A stretch of 28,205 nucleotides of DNA from an uncultured Mucilaginibacter sp. (GCF_946481715.1 NZ_CAMLOV010000063.1:1-28205), one strand, 5' to 3'. Counted from the stretch's first letter, positions 14,730 to 22,924 are shown. The notes: generated from the sequence alone by a model not told the origin. A program made the numbers and translations.

Positions 14730-15884
14730 CTACTTCACTTCCTTGTGGCTATAATTATTCATCAGTTCCATCAATTTATCATGGGGGATGGCATAGGCGG
14801 TGTTTCCATTAACACCCTTCATATCTTTCGCGGCTACCATAGCGTTAATGATGGCTTCTTCGGTAGCCTCTACCGTTGCCTGGTATACTTTGTCCATTTG
14901 CTCTTTTGGTAATACCGTCCAGCTTTCCAGTGTGCCTTTCTCATTCTGTTTTGGCGCTACGGTACTAAACGCCAAAAAAATATCACCCGAACCATTGCGG
15001 CCCAGCCCGCCTGTGCGTGCAACGCCCAGCGACGCGCGTTTGGCAACCATTTTTAACTGCGCGGGCAGCAGGGGCGCATCGGTAGCTACAATAATGATGA
15101 TGGAGCCGTCCTTGGGTTTGGAATTGATTAACGGCATATCGCCTTTCCATTCCTTGCCTACCGGTACGCCGGTGATTACCAAATCCTTTCGCCCGCCAAA
15201 GTTACCCTGCACAAGCACGCCCACGGTGTAATTCGCCGTATCTATTTTGATCAACCTGGATGATGTGCCGCTGCCGCCTTTAAAATTAAATAGCATCATG
15301 CCAGTGCCGCCGCCTACATTGCCTTCTTCTATTTTACCGCCATGCGCGTTGTTTAGGGCGTCAAAAACGTCCTCTTTTTTTACGTGCAACCCGTTTATGT
15401 CGTTTAAAACACCATCAAAAGTTTCGGCAACCACAGGCAGCCCGAAAGAAAAATCAATTAGCCCGCCTCTCGAAAAATTCTTAATGTTCCACTCGCCAAT
15501 GGCATCGCGCACTACGCCAACGCTGTTGGTATTGGTAATGCCGATGGGGCCGTAACTAAGGCCATACTCTTCAATAACGGTGGTGCCGGTCATTTCCCCG
15601 TCGCCATTCAAACAAAACCATCCGGCAGGAACCGGGTTGATGGATTTGCCATTCGGCATAATAACCGTTACCCCTGTACGCACCGGACCTTTGCCGGTAA
15701 CCAACGCACCATCGCCTTTTATAAGTGTTTTATAGCCCACCAAAACGCCTTTTACATCGGTAATGGCATTATAGGTGCCGGGCTTGCCGTCGAACTGGAT
15801 ACCTAAGTCGCGGGCGCGATTTTGGGCGAAGGAAATTGTTGAAGCTAAAGCTGATAAAACGGTAATACATGCTGCCTTGATCAT
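14730..15884 (-). CDS. Secreted P1 family peptidase (DmpA/L-aminopeptidase-like)
   Basis: 384 residues with a signal peptide ending near SFAQ (18-21). Family motifs: GVTVIMPNG, NTNSVGVVRDA, GNVGGGTGMM, VGVLVQGNFG and SGDIFLAF. These enzymes cleave themselves to expose an N-terminal serine nucleophile; the best candidate is Gly260-Ser261 in the DGSIIIIVATDAPL segment, which leaves a beta chain of 124 residues as in DmpA. Ser299 and Asp301 in NGSGD would match the Ser-x-Glu of the DmpA active site; Asn228 fits the oxyanion residue. It would release N-terminal L- or D-residues or beta-peptides in the periplasm. These assignments are by analogy with remembered DmpA numbering. Confidence 0.9.
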   Translation of the reverse strand: MIKAACITVLSALASTISFAQNRARDLGIQFDGKPGTYNAITDVKGVLVGYKTLIKGDGALVTGKGPVRTGVTVIMPNGKSINPVPAGWFCLNGDGEMTGTTVIEEYGLSYGPIGITNTNSVGVVRDAIGEWNIKNFSRGGLIDFSFGLPVVAETFDGVLNDINGLHVKKEDVFDALNNAHGGKIEEGNVGGGTGMMLFNFKGGSGTSSRLIKIDTANYTVGVLVQGNFGGRKDLVITGVPVGKEWKGDMPLINSKPKDGSIIIIVATDAPLLPAQLKMVAKRASLGVARTGGLGRNGSGDIFLAFSTVAPKQNEKGTLESWTVLPKEQMDKVYQATVEATEEAIINAMVAAKDMKGVNGNTAYAIPHDKLMELMNNYSHKEVK

Positions 15885-15962
15885 GATGAGATATTTTAGA
15901 GATAGTAGATTAAAGGTAATGGTTTGTTATAAGTTTTGGTAGATGTTGATTCTTGGGTTGTT

Positions 15963-16010
15963 TTCACGCAAAGGCGCAGAGTACGGAATTTCGGTGGTGA
16001 CACCGAAATT
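15963..16010. repeat. Half copy of the cacgcaaaggcgca repeat plus a perfect hairpin
   Basis: Bases 15963-15980 (ttcacgcaaaggcgcaga) match one arm of the palindrome at 2014-2033. Directly after it, aatttcggtg (15987-15996) and caccgaaatt (16001-16010) form a perfect ten-base stem with loop gtga. It lies between the start of the P1 peptidase gene and the stop of the membrane-protein pair, both on the minus strand. Confidence 0.7.
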
Positions 16011-16023
16011 AGGGAGATAGGTA

Positions 16024-16629
16024 TTAGATAGTTTTGATAAGAGGAGTATTTGGCATCGGATGCTTGCTTAAGTGCCCCCGGGTTTTGTAGAGAATAAACA
16101 GCACAACAATTGGTACAAGAAGTTCTGATATAACCATGTAAGACAGCATGCTTCTGCCGCTATAATGTTGAATATACATAGCAGACCCGATTGTCCTGAA
16201 TAGTATGGAGAACAACATTATCAAACCGAACGACTTAAATAAGGCTGAAAAACCTTTGTGTTTAACCCTCATTGTATAAACAATGAAATAAGCCGTTACA
16301 AAAAATGCGAAAAAGTTTAAAAGCATGTTGCCATTTATAACAGAAGTGCCAAAAAGGAACATGCGCAACAAAAAAATTACGGTATCCAAAAAAAGATAAA
16401 TAAGAAAAACGTCTATTAAGGTTTTTTTTTCTTGAAGAAGCCTCAGTACCGATGTCAGGAACAATATCATTATCAAATAGGCGCCCTCAATCAAAAAGTT
16501 CAAAATGTATCTTGCAACAGTATTTAGAGGGATGTGAGCAATTTTTAAAAATCCTGTAAATGCAACAACCAAAATATACGCTAAGGTTATTGCAATTAGA
16601 TAAGAGGTTGTTTTTTTGCTTACTTTCAT
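16024..16629 (-). CDS. Multi-pass membrane protein of unknown function
   Basis: About 201 residues, with start at MKVSKKTTS; an in-frame ATG four codons upstream is possible. Six hydrophobic segments are visible (approximately 10-30, 38-60, 73-93, 102-120, 134-152 and 163-185), with basic residues in the short loops and a basic C-terminus (KTRGHLSKHP), so both ends probably face the cytoplasm. No catalytic motif is recognised. It follows a second membrane protein of the same size and topology, sharing a helix-two LR-x(3)-EK pattern (SVLRLLQEKK against EVLRRANEKP), which suggests an old tandem duplication. Confidence 0.65.
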   Translation of the reverse strand: MKVSKKTTSYLIAITLAYILVVAFTGFLKIAHIPLNTVARYILNFLIEGAYLIMILFLTSVLRLLQEKKTLIDVFLIYLFLDTVIFLLRMFLFGTSVINGNMLLNFFAFFVTAYFIVYTMRVKHKGFSALFKSFGLIMLFSILFRTIGSAMYIQHYSGRSMLSYMVISELLVPIVVLFILYKTRGHLSKHPMPNTPLIKTI

Positions 16630-16670
16630 ATAGATATGCAACCTGGCTAATTTAGCAAGAAACAGGTGAA

Positions 16671-17294
16671 TTAAATATCCATTACAGGCTTGTCCTCTCC
16701 GCCAGCTTGCAGGCCGTTTAATTTCCGAATCATCAGGATAACATTTATCGGAACAAAAATGTAGAGCGCCAATTCAACCAAAGCCGCCCGGTCCATGGCG
16801 GTTTTAAATATGATCTGATCAAAATGGAAAAAAGACACAAAGAGTATTGGAAACAATTGCTTGATAAATAAAATCACACATACAGTTATAGCAACCATCT
16901 GGCAGTAAATACGCTCCGGTGACCTCTTTAACCTGAACACCTGTATAAATAAATTGAAATTTACTAATAGTGCCAAAACGCCCAATGACGTAACAACCGG
17001 ACTTAGAAAAGACGGTTTAAAAAAGGTGAAAATAGTGCCACTCACCACCATAATAACAGGATAGAGGCAGTAACTTATAATGATATAGGGTTTCTCATTC
17101 GCCCGGCGCAAAACCTCTATAACAAAAATAAACAGGAGGACGAGCAATAACTGATCGAGAAGGCCTAATACCTGCCATGCCAACCCATTTAACACGAGAC
17201 CCCAAATATTTCTGGCGAGCAGGAACAGGATCAAAATGATATAGGCAATTGCGTTCCAAAACGATGTGGTGATGAATTTAGGATTAATAGGCAT
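16671..17294 (-). CDS. Multi-pass membrane protein of unknown function (possible paralogue)
   Basis: 207 residues with about six membrane helices (approximately 13-30, 42-62, 72-92, 101-117, 132-152 and 170-190). Charged patches at EVLRRANEKP and FRLKRSPER mark cytosolic loops, and the tail LNGLQAGGEDKPVMDI is soluble. No known family motif is recognised. It is upstream of, and on the same strand as, a 201-residue membrane protein 41 bases away; similar length, helix number and loop pattern suggest that they form a hetero-oligomer or arose by duplication. Function is unknown. Confidence 0.7.
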   Translation of the reverse strand: MPINPKFITTSFWNAIAYIILILFLLARNIWGLVLNGLAWQVLGLLDQLLLVLLFIFVIEVLRRANEKPYIIISYCLYPVIMVVSGTIFTFFKPSFLSPVVTSLGVLALLVNFNLFIQVFRLKRSPERIYCQMVAITVCVILFIKQLFPILFVSFFHFDQIIFKTAMDRAALVELALYIFVPINVILMIRKLNGLQAGGEDKPVMDI

Positions 17295-17638
17295 GCTTAA
17301 ATATACTTTTCCTCAGCATAGAAAAATCGAAAGCCCGGAAAATTAATTTCTCCAGGCTTTCCCATATCGCTGTCGGAATTTCTGTCTCGGTAGTTTTCAC
17401 AGCGGACCCGCAACAGCATGCGAACTAAGTAATATACAATGTGGAACGCCCAGCTGCTGCAAGCTCTTTTTTTAAAGAGTCCCCCGCGTATGCATGAGAG
17501 GCTCTTACTGTACCATCAAAAAGTAAAAGTTTTATAAACATATTTATTAACTGATGGTTATTGTTGCGTGGTAATATTGCCCAACACGTAATATTATTGC
17601 GAAAACAAGTTATATTATAATCATCTAAATCAAATTTC
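17295..17638. other. Divergent intergenic region with an imperfect hairpin
   Basis: 344 bases between divergent genes. It holds an imperfect hairpin (17329-17339 with 17351-17361, word gaaagcc) and a smaller cgctgt/acagcg pair around 17368-17395. The last 100 bases are very AT-rich and must hold the promoter of the barrel-like protein, but no clear TTG/TAnnTTTG pair is seen; taatattattg is the nearest match. A 71-codon minus-strand open frame here is not supported. Confidence 0.5.
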
Positions 17639-18085
17639 ATGAAAAAGGTACTTTTATTAGCAGTAGCCGGATTATTTTATTTTGCAAACAGCGCAAATGC
17701 CCAAACGTCTGCAGGGCTTGCCGTTGATTTTGGAGACGGGTCGACTTTGGTTGGGCCTGCCATTAAACATTTCTTTTCTAAAAATGCTGCCGGTCAAGCC
17801 GAATTAACCTTTGGGGGAGATGCAACCTATATTGGTGCTTACTACCAATACCAGGCCGATGTTAAAAATGCAACCGGGCTGGATTATTATTTAGGGATTG
17901 GCCCGCAATTGGGCTTCGGCAACGGCAACACCGCCTTTTACATCAGGCCAATGGCAGGTTTGGAATACAAAATAGATAATACGCCGTTAAATATCGCATT
18001 CGACTGGCGCCCTGCATTTTATATCGGCGATAACTCCGATTTTACCGCAGCAAGGTTTGGATTAGGCCTTCGTTTTTCTTTTTAA
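17639..18085 (+). CDS. Small secreted outer-membrane beta-barrel-like protein
   Basis: 148 residues: signal peptide KKVLLLAVAGLFYFANSANAQ (cleavage after A-x-A-Q near 21-22), then alternating hydrophobic/polar strands separated by Gly/Asn/Asp turns, ending in FGLGLRFSF with a terminal Phe, the sorting signal of outer-membrane barrels. About eight strands fit the length. It resembles the small OmpW/OmpX-like or PorT-like proteins of Bacteroidota, but no specific family is recognised. A terminator follows 20 bases later, so it is monocistronic. Confidence 0.75.
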   Translation: MKKVLLLAVAGLFYFANSANAQTSAGLAVDFGDGSTLVGPAIKHFFSKNAAGQAELTFGGDATYIGAYYQYQADVKNATGLDYYLGIGPQLGFGNGNTAFYIRPMAGLEYKIDNTPLNIAFDWRPAFYIGDNSDFTAARFGLGLRFSF

Positions 18086-18104
18086 AATTTACTTTACACT
18101 ATAC

Positions 18105-18137
18105 AAAGCCGCACCGGGTAACCGCTGCGGCTTTTTT
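18105..18137 (+). terminator. Terminator of the barrel-like protein gene
   Basis: Perfect nine-base stem aaagccgca/tgcggcttt (18105-18113 with 18126-18134), an inner cgg/ccg pairing, and a T run (18132-18137). Confidence 0.9.
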
Positions 18138-18224
18138 ATTTAAACCAGGCTGGTTCTTGTACTGAGATTTTCTCGGTTGCTTTTATAAGCGACATTCCCG
18201 GATGAATTTACAAACAATAGCCAT

Positions 18225-18256
18225 AAAAAAAGCCCGGAGTAAAACTAACCCCGGGC
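18225..18256 (-). terminator. Terminator after dnaJ
   Basis: On the minus strand, a GC-rich stem gcccgggg/ctccgggc (18249-18256 with 18232-18239, one mismatch) is followed by a run of seven T (18225-18231). It lies 47 bases past the dnaJ stop. Confidence 0.85.
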
Positions 18257-18302
18257 CTTTAACGCTTTCGCCTTTTACCTTTTTACTTTCACCTTAAAAG
18301 CC

Positions 18303-19466
18303 TTACTCAAAATACTCCTTCATACGTTCAAAGAAGCTTTTCTCGTTCTTACCGGGATTAGGTTTAAAGTTTGGCGAGCCTTGCAGTTTCTCCAGCATTT
18401 CGCGCTCTTCGCGGCTTAGTGCTTTTGGCGTCCAGATGTTTACGTGGATCAGTTGGTCGCCTCGGTGGTAAGAGTTTACCTCCGGTACGCCTTTGCCTTT
18501 CAGGCGCAGTATTTTGCCGCCCTGGGTGCCGGGTTCCAGTTTGATTTTGGCTTTACCATCAATGGTTGGCACTTCTACACTGGTACCTATGGCTGCATCA
18601 ACAAAGTTTACATGCAAATCGTATATCACGTTGTTGCCATCGCGTTTTAAGGTTTCGTGCGGTACTTCTTCTATCAGGATGATGAGGTCGCCCGGTACAC
18701 CGCCACGCGGGGCTGCGTTACCCTTGCCGCTCATGCTTAGTTGCATGCCTTCGCTTACGCCGGCAGGTACGTTTATGGTGATGGTTTCTTCGCCGCGTAC
18801 AACGCCGTCGCCATGGCAAACATTGCATTTTGAGGTAATGGTGCTTCCTTCGCCGTTACAGGTGGGGCAGGTGCTGGTGGTTTGCATCTGGCCCAAAATG
18901 GTGTTGGTAACCCTGCGTACAGAGCCCTGCCCGCCGCAGGTTTTACAGGTGCTGAAAGATGATTTATCTTTAGCGCCGCTGCCATCGCAGGTTTTACAGA
19001 TGATCTGCTTGTTTACTTTTATTTTCTTTTCGGCACCGTTGGCAATTTCTTCTAAAGTTAAGCGCACTTTAATGCGCAGGTTGCTGCCACGGGCAACACG
19101 GCGGCCACCGCCACCCTGCCTGCCACCACCGCCAAAGAACCCCTCGAACGGGCTGCCACCGCCAAATATATCGCCAAACTGGCTGAATATGTCGTCCATA
19201 TTCATGCTGCCGCCGCCGTAACCGCCACCATTTGGCGATGACGCGTTGGCCGCGTGCCCAAACTGGTCGTACCGCTGGCGTTTTTCGGGCGAGCTAAGCA
19301 CCTCATAGGCTTCAGCAGCTTCCTTAAACTTTTCTTCGGCTGCTTTATCGCCCTCGTTCTTATCCGGGTGATATTTAATAGCCATTTTACGATATGCCTT
19401 CTTTATCTCGTCAGCATCTGCTCCCTTGGTTACCCCAAGCACATCGTAATAATCTCTCTTAGCCAT
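18303..19466 (-). CDS. dnaJ: Chaperone protein DnaJ
   Basis: 387 residues, a full type I DnaJ: J domain with YHPDKN (HPD at 33-35), a long Gly/Phe-rich linker (about 79-125, with several FGGG units), four zinc-finger repeats with paired cysteines at 157/160, 174/177, 200/203 and 214/217, and two C-terminal beta-domains. It delivers unfolded clients to DnaK and stimulates its ATPase. It follows grpE on the same strand after a 148-base gap occupied by a palindrome; dnaK is not in the window. A terminator follows. Confidence 0.98.
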   Translation of the reverse strand: MAKRDYYDVLGVTKGADADEIKKAYRKMAIKYHPDKNEGDKAAEEKFKEAAEAYEVLSSPEKRQRYDQFGHAANASSPNGGGYGGGSMNMDDIFSQFGDIFGGGSPFEGFFGGGGRQGGGGRRVARGSNLRIKVRLTLEEIANGAEKKIKVNKQIICKTCDGSGAKDKSSFSTCKTCGGQGSVRRVTNTILGQMQTTSTCPTCNGEGSTITSKCNVCHGDGVVRGEETITINVPAGVSEGMQLSMSGKGNAAPRGGVPGDLIILIEEVPHETLKRDGNNVIYDLHVNFVDAAIGTSVEVPTIDGKAKIKLEPGTQGGKILRLKGKGVPEVNSYHRGDQLIHVNIWTPKALSREEREMLEKLQGSPNFKPNPGKNEKSFFERMKEYFE

Positions 19467-19472
19467 AGTTTA

Positions 19473-19614
19473 ATTAGTGAATTATTTATTGAGTGAATTA
19501 GCGAATAACCCACTTATGTATTATATATCTTTTTGAATCAGTAAGATAGCGAATTAATAACAAAGAACTAAATCAGCATTCACTAATCCAATCCTTCTCT
19601 AATTCACTCATTAA
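19473..19614. repeat. Palindrome of gtgaatta words between grpE and dnaJ
   Basis: ttattgagtgaattag (19486-19501) pairs with ctaattcactcattaa (19599-19614) with one mismatch, and attagtgaat (19473-19482) with attcactaat (19578-19587). The right arm ends on the base before the grpE stop codon. The same short word therefore occurs twice in each arm. It separates grpE from dnaJ and could attenuate or process the shared transcript. Confidence 0.75.
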
Positions 19615-20205
19615 TTATGCTCCCACAATTACTTTGGCAAAGCGTACCACGCGCTCGTTTAGCTCGTAGCCTTTTTCCATTTCATCAACTACTTTGCCCT
19701 TCATGTCATCGGTAGGGGCAGGTATGCTGGTAATGGCCTCGTGCAGGTCGGCATTAAATTCGGTGCCTATCGATTGCATTTCCTTTAAGCCTTTTTGCGT
19801 TAAAATATTCTTTAGCTTATTTTGTATCAATATAACACCTTCGCGTACGGGGGCTACTTCGGTAGCTTTTTCGGTTGCGCGTAATGCACGCTCAAAATCA
19901 TCCAATACCGGCAATAAAGCAACTATAAGCTCTTTGCCTTCTGTTTTGCGGGCTTCTTCGCGCTCTTTTATAGTACGGCGGCGGAAGTTATCAAACTCGG
20001 CATATAAGCGTAAATACTTATCATTTGCCTGCGCAAGCTCATCTTTCAGTTTATCTTCTGCCGAAGGCGCAGCTTCGGTAGTTTCTTCCTGCTGGGCTAC
20101 TTCTTGCTCATCGCCAGGACTATTTTCGTTTGCTATTTCCACGGTATGCTCAGGTGTTTCTGAATTTTCCTTCTTTTTTTTCTTCAACATGTCGTTAAAA
20201 TTCAT
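19615..20205 (-). CDS. grpE: Nucleotide exchange factor GrpE
   Basis: 196 residues. A basic then acidic disordered N-terminus (KKKKKEN followed by Glu-rich sequence to about 50), a long coiled-coil helix (about 52-110, with LRLYAEFDNFRRRT, the GrpE signature), and a C-terminal beta-domain with VVDEMEKGYELNERVVRFAKV. It releases ADP from DnaK and acts as a thermosensor in some species. In-frame ATG codons at 1 and 6 are both possible starts; the first is used. It is first of the grpE-dnaJ pair. Confidence 0.97.
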   Translation of the reverse strand: MNFNDMLKKKKKENSETPEHTVEIANENSPGDEQEVAQQEETTEAAPSAEDKLKDELAQANDKYLRLYAEFDNFRRRTIKEREEARKTEGKELIVALLPVLDDFERALRATEKATEVAPVREGVILIQNKLKNILTQKGLKEMQSIGTEFNADLHEAITSIPAPTDDMKGKVVDEMEKGYELNERVVRFAKVIVGA

Positions 20206-20232
20206 GAATAGTGCTAATCAAGTATCCTGCCA

Positions 20233-20265
20233 TCGGTTTAAAACCGACAGCATGTCAGAATGACT
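20233..20265 (-). promoter_or_regulatory. Two adjacent palindromes upstream of grpE
   Basis: tcggtttaaaaccga (20233-20247) is a perfect 15-base odd palindrome, followed by tgtcagaatgact (20253-20265), a near-palindrome with GTCA-n3-TGAC at its core. They lie 28-60 bases before the grpE start, where a heat-shock operator or promoter would be. No known regulator site is claimed. Confidence 0.4.
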
Positions 20266-20301
20266 AAGTTTTTTTATGTAAAGTTTTCAGGTTGAGTATT
20301 A

Positions 20302-20401
20302 AGTGGCAGTTGCAGTGGCAGTCGCAAAGAAACAGCAGAAAAAGTTATAGCGTACAGTTTTGAATGAATGGTAATTTACTGCCACTAATTACTGCAACTG
20401 C
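20302..20401. repeat. Nested palindrome of tggcagttgcag words
   Basis: The outer arms gcagttgcagt/actgcaactgc (20306-20316 with 20391-20401) and inner arms agtggcagt/actgccact (20314-20322 with 20378-20386) both pair perfectly. agtggcagt occurs a second time at 20302-20310. It lies between the ftsE-like gene's 3' end and grpE, on the transcribed side of ftsE. Confidence 0.75.
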
Positions 20402-20421
20402 TGCTCCAAACCGCTACTTCC

Positions 20422-21105
20422 TCAACCTATCTGCACGTCCTCTAATACCTTACCGTTTTCGCATTTAATAATACGCGAAGGGAAGGTGCGGATGATATGG
20501 TAATCGTGCGTGGCAATAACCACGGCGGTACCCATTTGGCTTATCTGTTTAAGCAGCAGTACAATTTCTTCGGAAGTATCCGGGTCCAGGTTGCCGGTTG
20601 GCTCATCTGCCAGTATAATTTCGGGGTTATTAAGCAAAGCGCGGGCAATAACAACACGCTGCTGCTCGCCGCCTGATAGCTCGTGCGGCATTTTTTTCAG
20701 TTTAGAGCGGAGCCCCACTTTTTCCAGCACATCTAAAATACGGTCGGCAATGCCTTGTTTGTCTGTCCAGCCGGTGGCGCGCATTACAAATTGTAAATTT
20801 TGCTCTACCGATCTATCTGTAAGCAATTGAAAATCCTGGAAAACGATCCCCAGCTTGCGGCGCAGGTACGGTATATCCTTACTGGCAAGCTTGCTTAGTT
20901 CGTAGCCGCAGGCATGCCCGGTTCCGCTGGCAATTTGCAGGTCGCCGTAAATTACTTTCAGCAAGCTGCTTTTGCCCGAGCCTGTTTGCCCGATAAGCCA
21001 TACAAAATCGCCTTTATCAATATGCAGGTTAACGTTTGATAACACCAGGTGCTTCTGCTGAAAAATATCAACGTTATTTAGTTTTATAATAGAGTTTCCG
21101 ATCAT
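20422..21105 (-). CDS. ftsE: FtsE-like cell division ABC ATPase
   Basis: 227 residues, the typical FtsE length. Walker A GQTGSGKSS (39-47), Q-loop Gln90 in VFQDFQLL, signature LSGGEQQR (143-150), Walker B IILADEPT (163-170), D-loop GNLDP and switch His in ATHDYH. FtsE works with the membrane protein FtsX to activate peptidoglycan hydrolases at the septum. No ftsX is adjacent, a common arrangement in Bacteroidota where the two genes are apart. A LolD/MacB-type ATPase is the alternative. It is encoded three bases after a 67-residue conserved protein and is probably translated with it. Confidence 0.85.
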   Translation of the reverse strand: MIGNSIIKLNNVDIFQQKHLVLSNVNLHIDKGDFVWLIGQTGSGKSSLLKVIYGDLQIASGTGHACGYELSKLASKDIPYLRRKLGIVFQDFQLLTDRSVEQNLQFVMRATGWTDKQGIADRILDVLEKVGLRSKLKKMPHELSGGEQQRVVIARALLNNPEIILADEPTGNLDPDTSEEIVLLLKQISQMGTAVVIATHDYHIIRTFPSRIIKCENGKVLEDVQIG

Positions 21106-21108
21106 TTT

Positions 21109-21312
21109 TTATAGCTCTAATTTTAATATCTTCCCAAAGGGCAGGTCTTTTACAATGCCCATAATGTAATCGTGCTTATCCGCCAGCCCCACCTTATCCA
21201 ACGATTTTTCGGGCCTATCCACCCTAAAATAAGCCAGCAGCGTAAACTTATCGTCGCGCAGCTGCACATAATCGGGTATTTTGGCAACGCCTTTTACTTT
21301 TATTATATACAT
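21109..21312 (-). CDS. Small conserved protein, unknown function, coupled to ftsE
   Basis: 67 residues: MYIIKVKGVAKIPDYVQLRDD, a central FTLLAYFRVDRPEKSLDKVGL and a basic ending GKILKLEL. It looks like a compact alpha/beta protein without signal peptide or membrane helix. I do not recognise a characterised family. The three-base gap to ftsE and the good codon structure support a real gene. It is preceded by a gap with a palindrome. Confidence 0.75.
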   Translation of the reverse strand: MYIIKVKGVAKIPDYVQLRDDKFTLLAYFRVDRPEKSLDKVGLADKHDYIMGIVKDLPFGKILKLEL

Positions 21313-21319
21313 TTTTCAA

Positions 21320-21397
21320 TCATTGGGGCATTGGTCCATTGAGTCATTATTTTATAGCGGCATATTCCAATGACCTAATGACTCAATAATCAATGAC
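21320..21397. repeat. Palindrome of attgagtcatt words
   Basis: attgagtcatta (21338-21349) pairs perfectly with taatgactcaat (21376-21387). Further copies of cattgg/ccaatg and of caatgactc flank them. It lies between the LuxC-like gene's stop and the 67-residue gene's start on the minus strand. Confidence 0.75.
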
Positions 21398-21420
21398 TCT
21401 GTTCCAAAGGTATTGTTATT

Positions 21421-22443
21421 TTAAAGATTTGCCAAGAATTCCATCGTATCTACGCCATCGGCATAATCCCATAATTGCGGGTGCTGGCTATGGCCGAAAG
21501 CAACCACCTGGTTTTTGGTTTGCAGCGGGGCTGTTGTTACAATGCATTGCAGTTGCTCGCTTTGTTGTGCCAGTTGTTTTTGTACCGATGCGATGTCGGT
21601 GTATGTCTCATAAAATAGTACCGCTAAGGGCGATACCATGCGCTCGTCCTGTTTTACCAGCAAAAAGCCGTTATCTAAATGCTCATCGCGGTTTACCAGG
21701 TAAATAGATTTATTATAATCGTAATTGTTGTTGTACTTGTGGTGGTTAATAATGGGGCTAAAATCTTCTATCGATTCGAAAAATTCATTAAACACATAAC
21801 CTTCCGGCACAAACACTTTAGATACATTGCGGCAGCCTAAGCCATAATAATCAAATATATCCCGGCCTAAAGCATGCAGTTCTTCGGTGCTTTCATCGCC
21901 AGTGAGCAGCGCTATGCTGTTGCGGTTGTTGCGGATGATGTTGGGCACTTTACCAAAGTAATATTCGAAATAACGGGAGGTATTGTTGCTGCCTGTTGCT
22001 ATAATGGCATCAAAATCTACCAGGCGTTCTACAAAGCTGAACTTATTGGCATAGCTTCCGTCAATCTCTACCAGCAGGGCCAGTACGTATTTTATCAGCC
22101 GGGCATCCTGCGAGGACGCTTTAATAAGGGCATGGTTGCCGCTTACCAATACGCAAAGCACATCATGGAAACCCACCAGCGGGATATTGCCTGCCAGTAC
22201 CAGCCCTATCTTTTTATTTTTGCCTTCGGTGATGTTATAAGTGCTAAGCCATTTGCTTAGATTGGCCCTGTCGAGCATTTCGCCATTGGCTTTTACGGCC
22301 TCTAAAACGCTTTCGGGTGTAAACCATGCATTATACTGGCGCTCGGTATTGATTACCTCCAATAAGGCCTCATCGGGCGCTGCAAGGCGGTTACCGAGCC
22401 CGGAAAATACATTTACGGTATAATTTATATCTAATTTTGACAT
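21421..22443 (-). CDS. LuxC-type acyl-CoA reductase
   Basis: 340 residues of the LuxC/acyl-CoA reductase family (aldehyde-dehydrogenase-like fold): GNIPLVGFHD near 85-94, IIATGSNNTSRYFEYYF (nucleotide-binding region, 147-163), and catalytic Cys204 in YGLGCRNVSKV. It would reduce an acyl-CoA or acyl-protein thioester to an aldehyde using NADPH. No other bioluminescence genes are present, so this belongs to the Bacteroidota housekeeping branch whose substrate is unknown. It is divergent from a 4Fe-4S ferredoxin across 105 bases, a pairing I recall from many Bacteroidota. Confidence 0.88.
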   Translation of the reverse strand: MSKLDINYTVNVFSGLGNRLAAPDEALLEVINTERQYNAWFTPESVLEAVKANGEMLDRANLSKWLSTYNITEGKNKKIGLVLAGNIPLVGFHDVLCVLVSGNHALIKASSQDARLIKYVLALLVEIDGSYANKFSFVERLVDFDAIIATGSNNTSRYFEYYFGKVPNIIRNNRNSIALLTGDESTEELHALGRDIFDYYGLGCRNVSKVFVPEGYVFNEFFESIEDFSPIINHHKYNNNYDYNKSIYLVNRDEHLDNGFLLVKQDERMVSPLAVLFYETYTDIASVQKQLAQQSEQLQCIVTTAPLQTKNQVVAFGHSQHPQLWDYADGVDTMEFLANL

Positions 22444-22450
22444 ATATATG

Positions 22451-22470
22451 TTAAGGGGCTAAACCCTTAA
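22451..22470. promoter_or_regulatory. Palindrome in the luxC-like/ferredoxin divergent promoter
   Basis: ttaaggg (22451-22457) and cccttaa (22464-22470) form a perfect inverted repeat with six bases between. It lies 8 bases from the reductase start codon and 14 bases before the ferredoxin -7 box, so it could be an operator for either gene. No regulator is implied. Confidence 0.4.
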
Positions 22471-22483
22471 AGTGTTTTTTTGT

Positions 22484-22491
22484 TATATTTG
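22484..22491 (+). promoter_or_regulatory. -7 box of the 4Fe-4S ferredoxin promoter
   Basis: TATATTTG is an exact match to the TAnnTTTG box, about 58 bases before the start codon. No good -33 TTG is seen at 19-21 bases; the palindrome occupies that region. Confidence 0.5.
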
Positions 22492-22548
22492 CATGCTTTC
22501 GCGATGCGGAGGCAAAGTTAATTGAGAATATAAGAATATTTTATAAAT

Positions 22549-22902
22549 ATGGCGATTATAATCACCGATGAATGCATAAACTGCGGAGCCTGCGAACCAG
22601 AGTGCCCCAATAATGCTATTTACGATGCTGGTGCCGCCTGGCGTTTTTCGGACGGGACGGACTTAAAAGGAATTATTGATTTTGGCGATGGCAATACATT
22701 GAATGCAGAGGAAGCACAAGCTGCCCTCTCTGACGATATTTATTACATTGTGCCGGATAAATGTACCGAATGTGTTGGTTTTCATGACGAGCCGCAATGT
22801 GCTGCCGTTTGCCCGGTAGACTGCTGTGTAGATGATGAAGACGTACGCGAAACGGAAGAAGAACTGCACGCTAAAAAAGATTGGCTGCACGCTAACGGCT
22901 AA
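22549..22902 (+). CDS. 2x[4Fe-4S] ferredoxin (YfhL/Alvin type)
   Basis: 117 residues. First cluster motif [12 protein letters not shown] (Cys9, 12, 15, 19). A 50-residue acidic insertion follows, then the second motif Cys72-x2-Cys75-x8-Cys84-x3-Cys88, with additional Cys92 and Cys93. The eight-residue spacing in the second motif and an acidic C-terminal extension mark the Allochromatium-type ferredoxins of very low potential. It could feed electrons to the divergent acyl-CoA reductase or to other enzymes; that partnership is inferred from position. A strong terminator follows. Confidence 0.93.
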   Translation: MAIIITDECINCGACEPECPNNAIYDAGAAWRFSDGTDLKGIIDFGDGNTLNAEEAQAALSDDIYYIVPDKCTECVGFHDEPQCAAVCPVDCCVDDEDVRETEEELHAKKDWLHANG

Positions 22903-22924
22903 TAACAAAATTATTTTATCAAAT

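Noticed and set aside
17425..17640. 71-codon minus-strand open frame upstream of the barrel-like protein
   Set aside because: It starts on top of the opposite gene's start codon, lies in AT-rich promoter DNA and has no recognisable family; the C-terminal half looks slightly protein-like but this is not enough.
18493..19221. Long plus-strand open frame opposite dnaJ
   Set aside because: It is a mirror of the Gly-rich and Cys-rich dnaJ coding sequence, rich in Pro and Ser, with no independent support.
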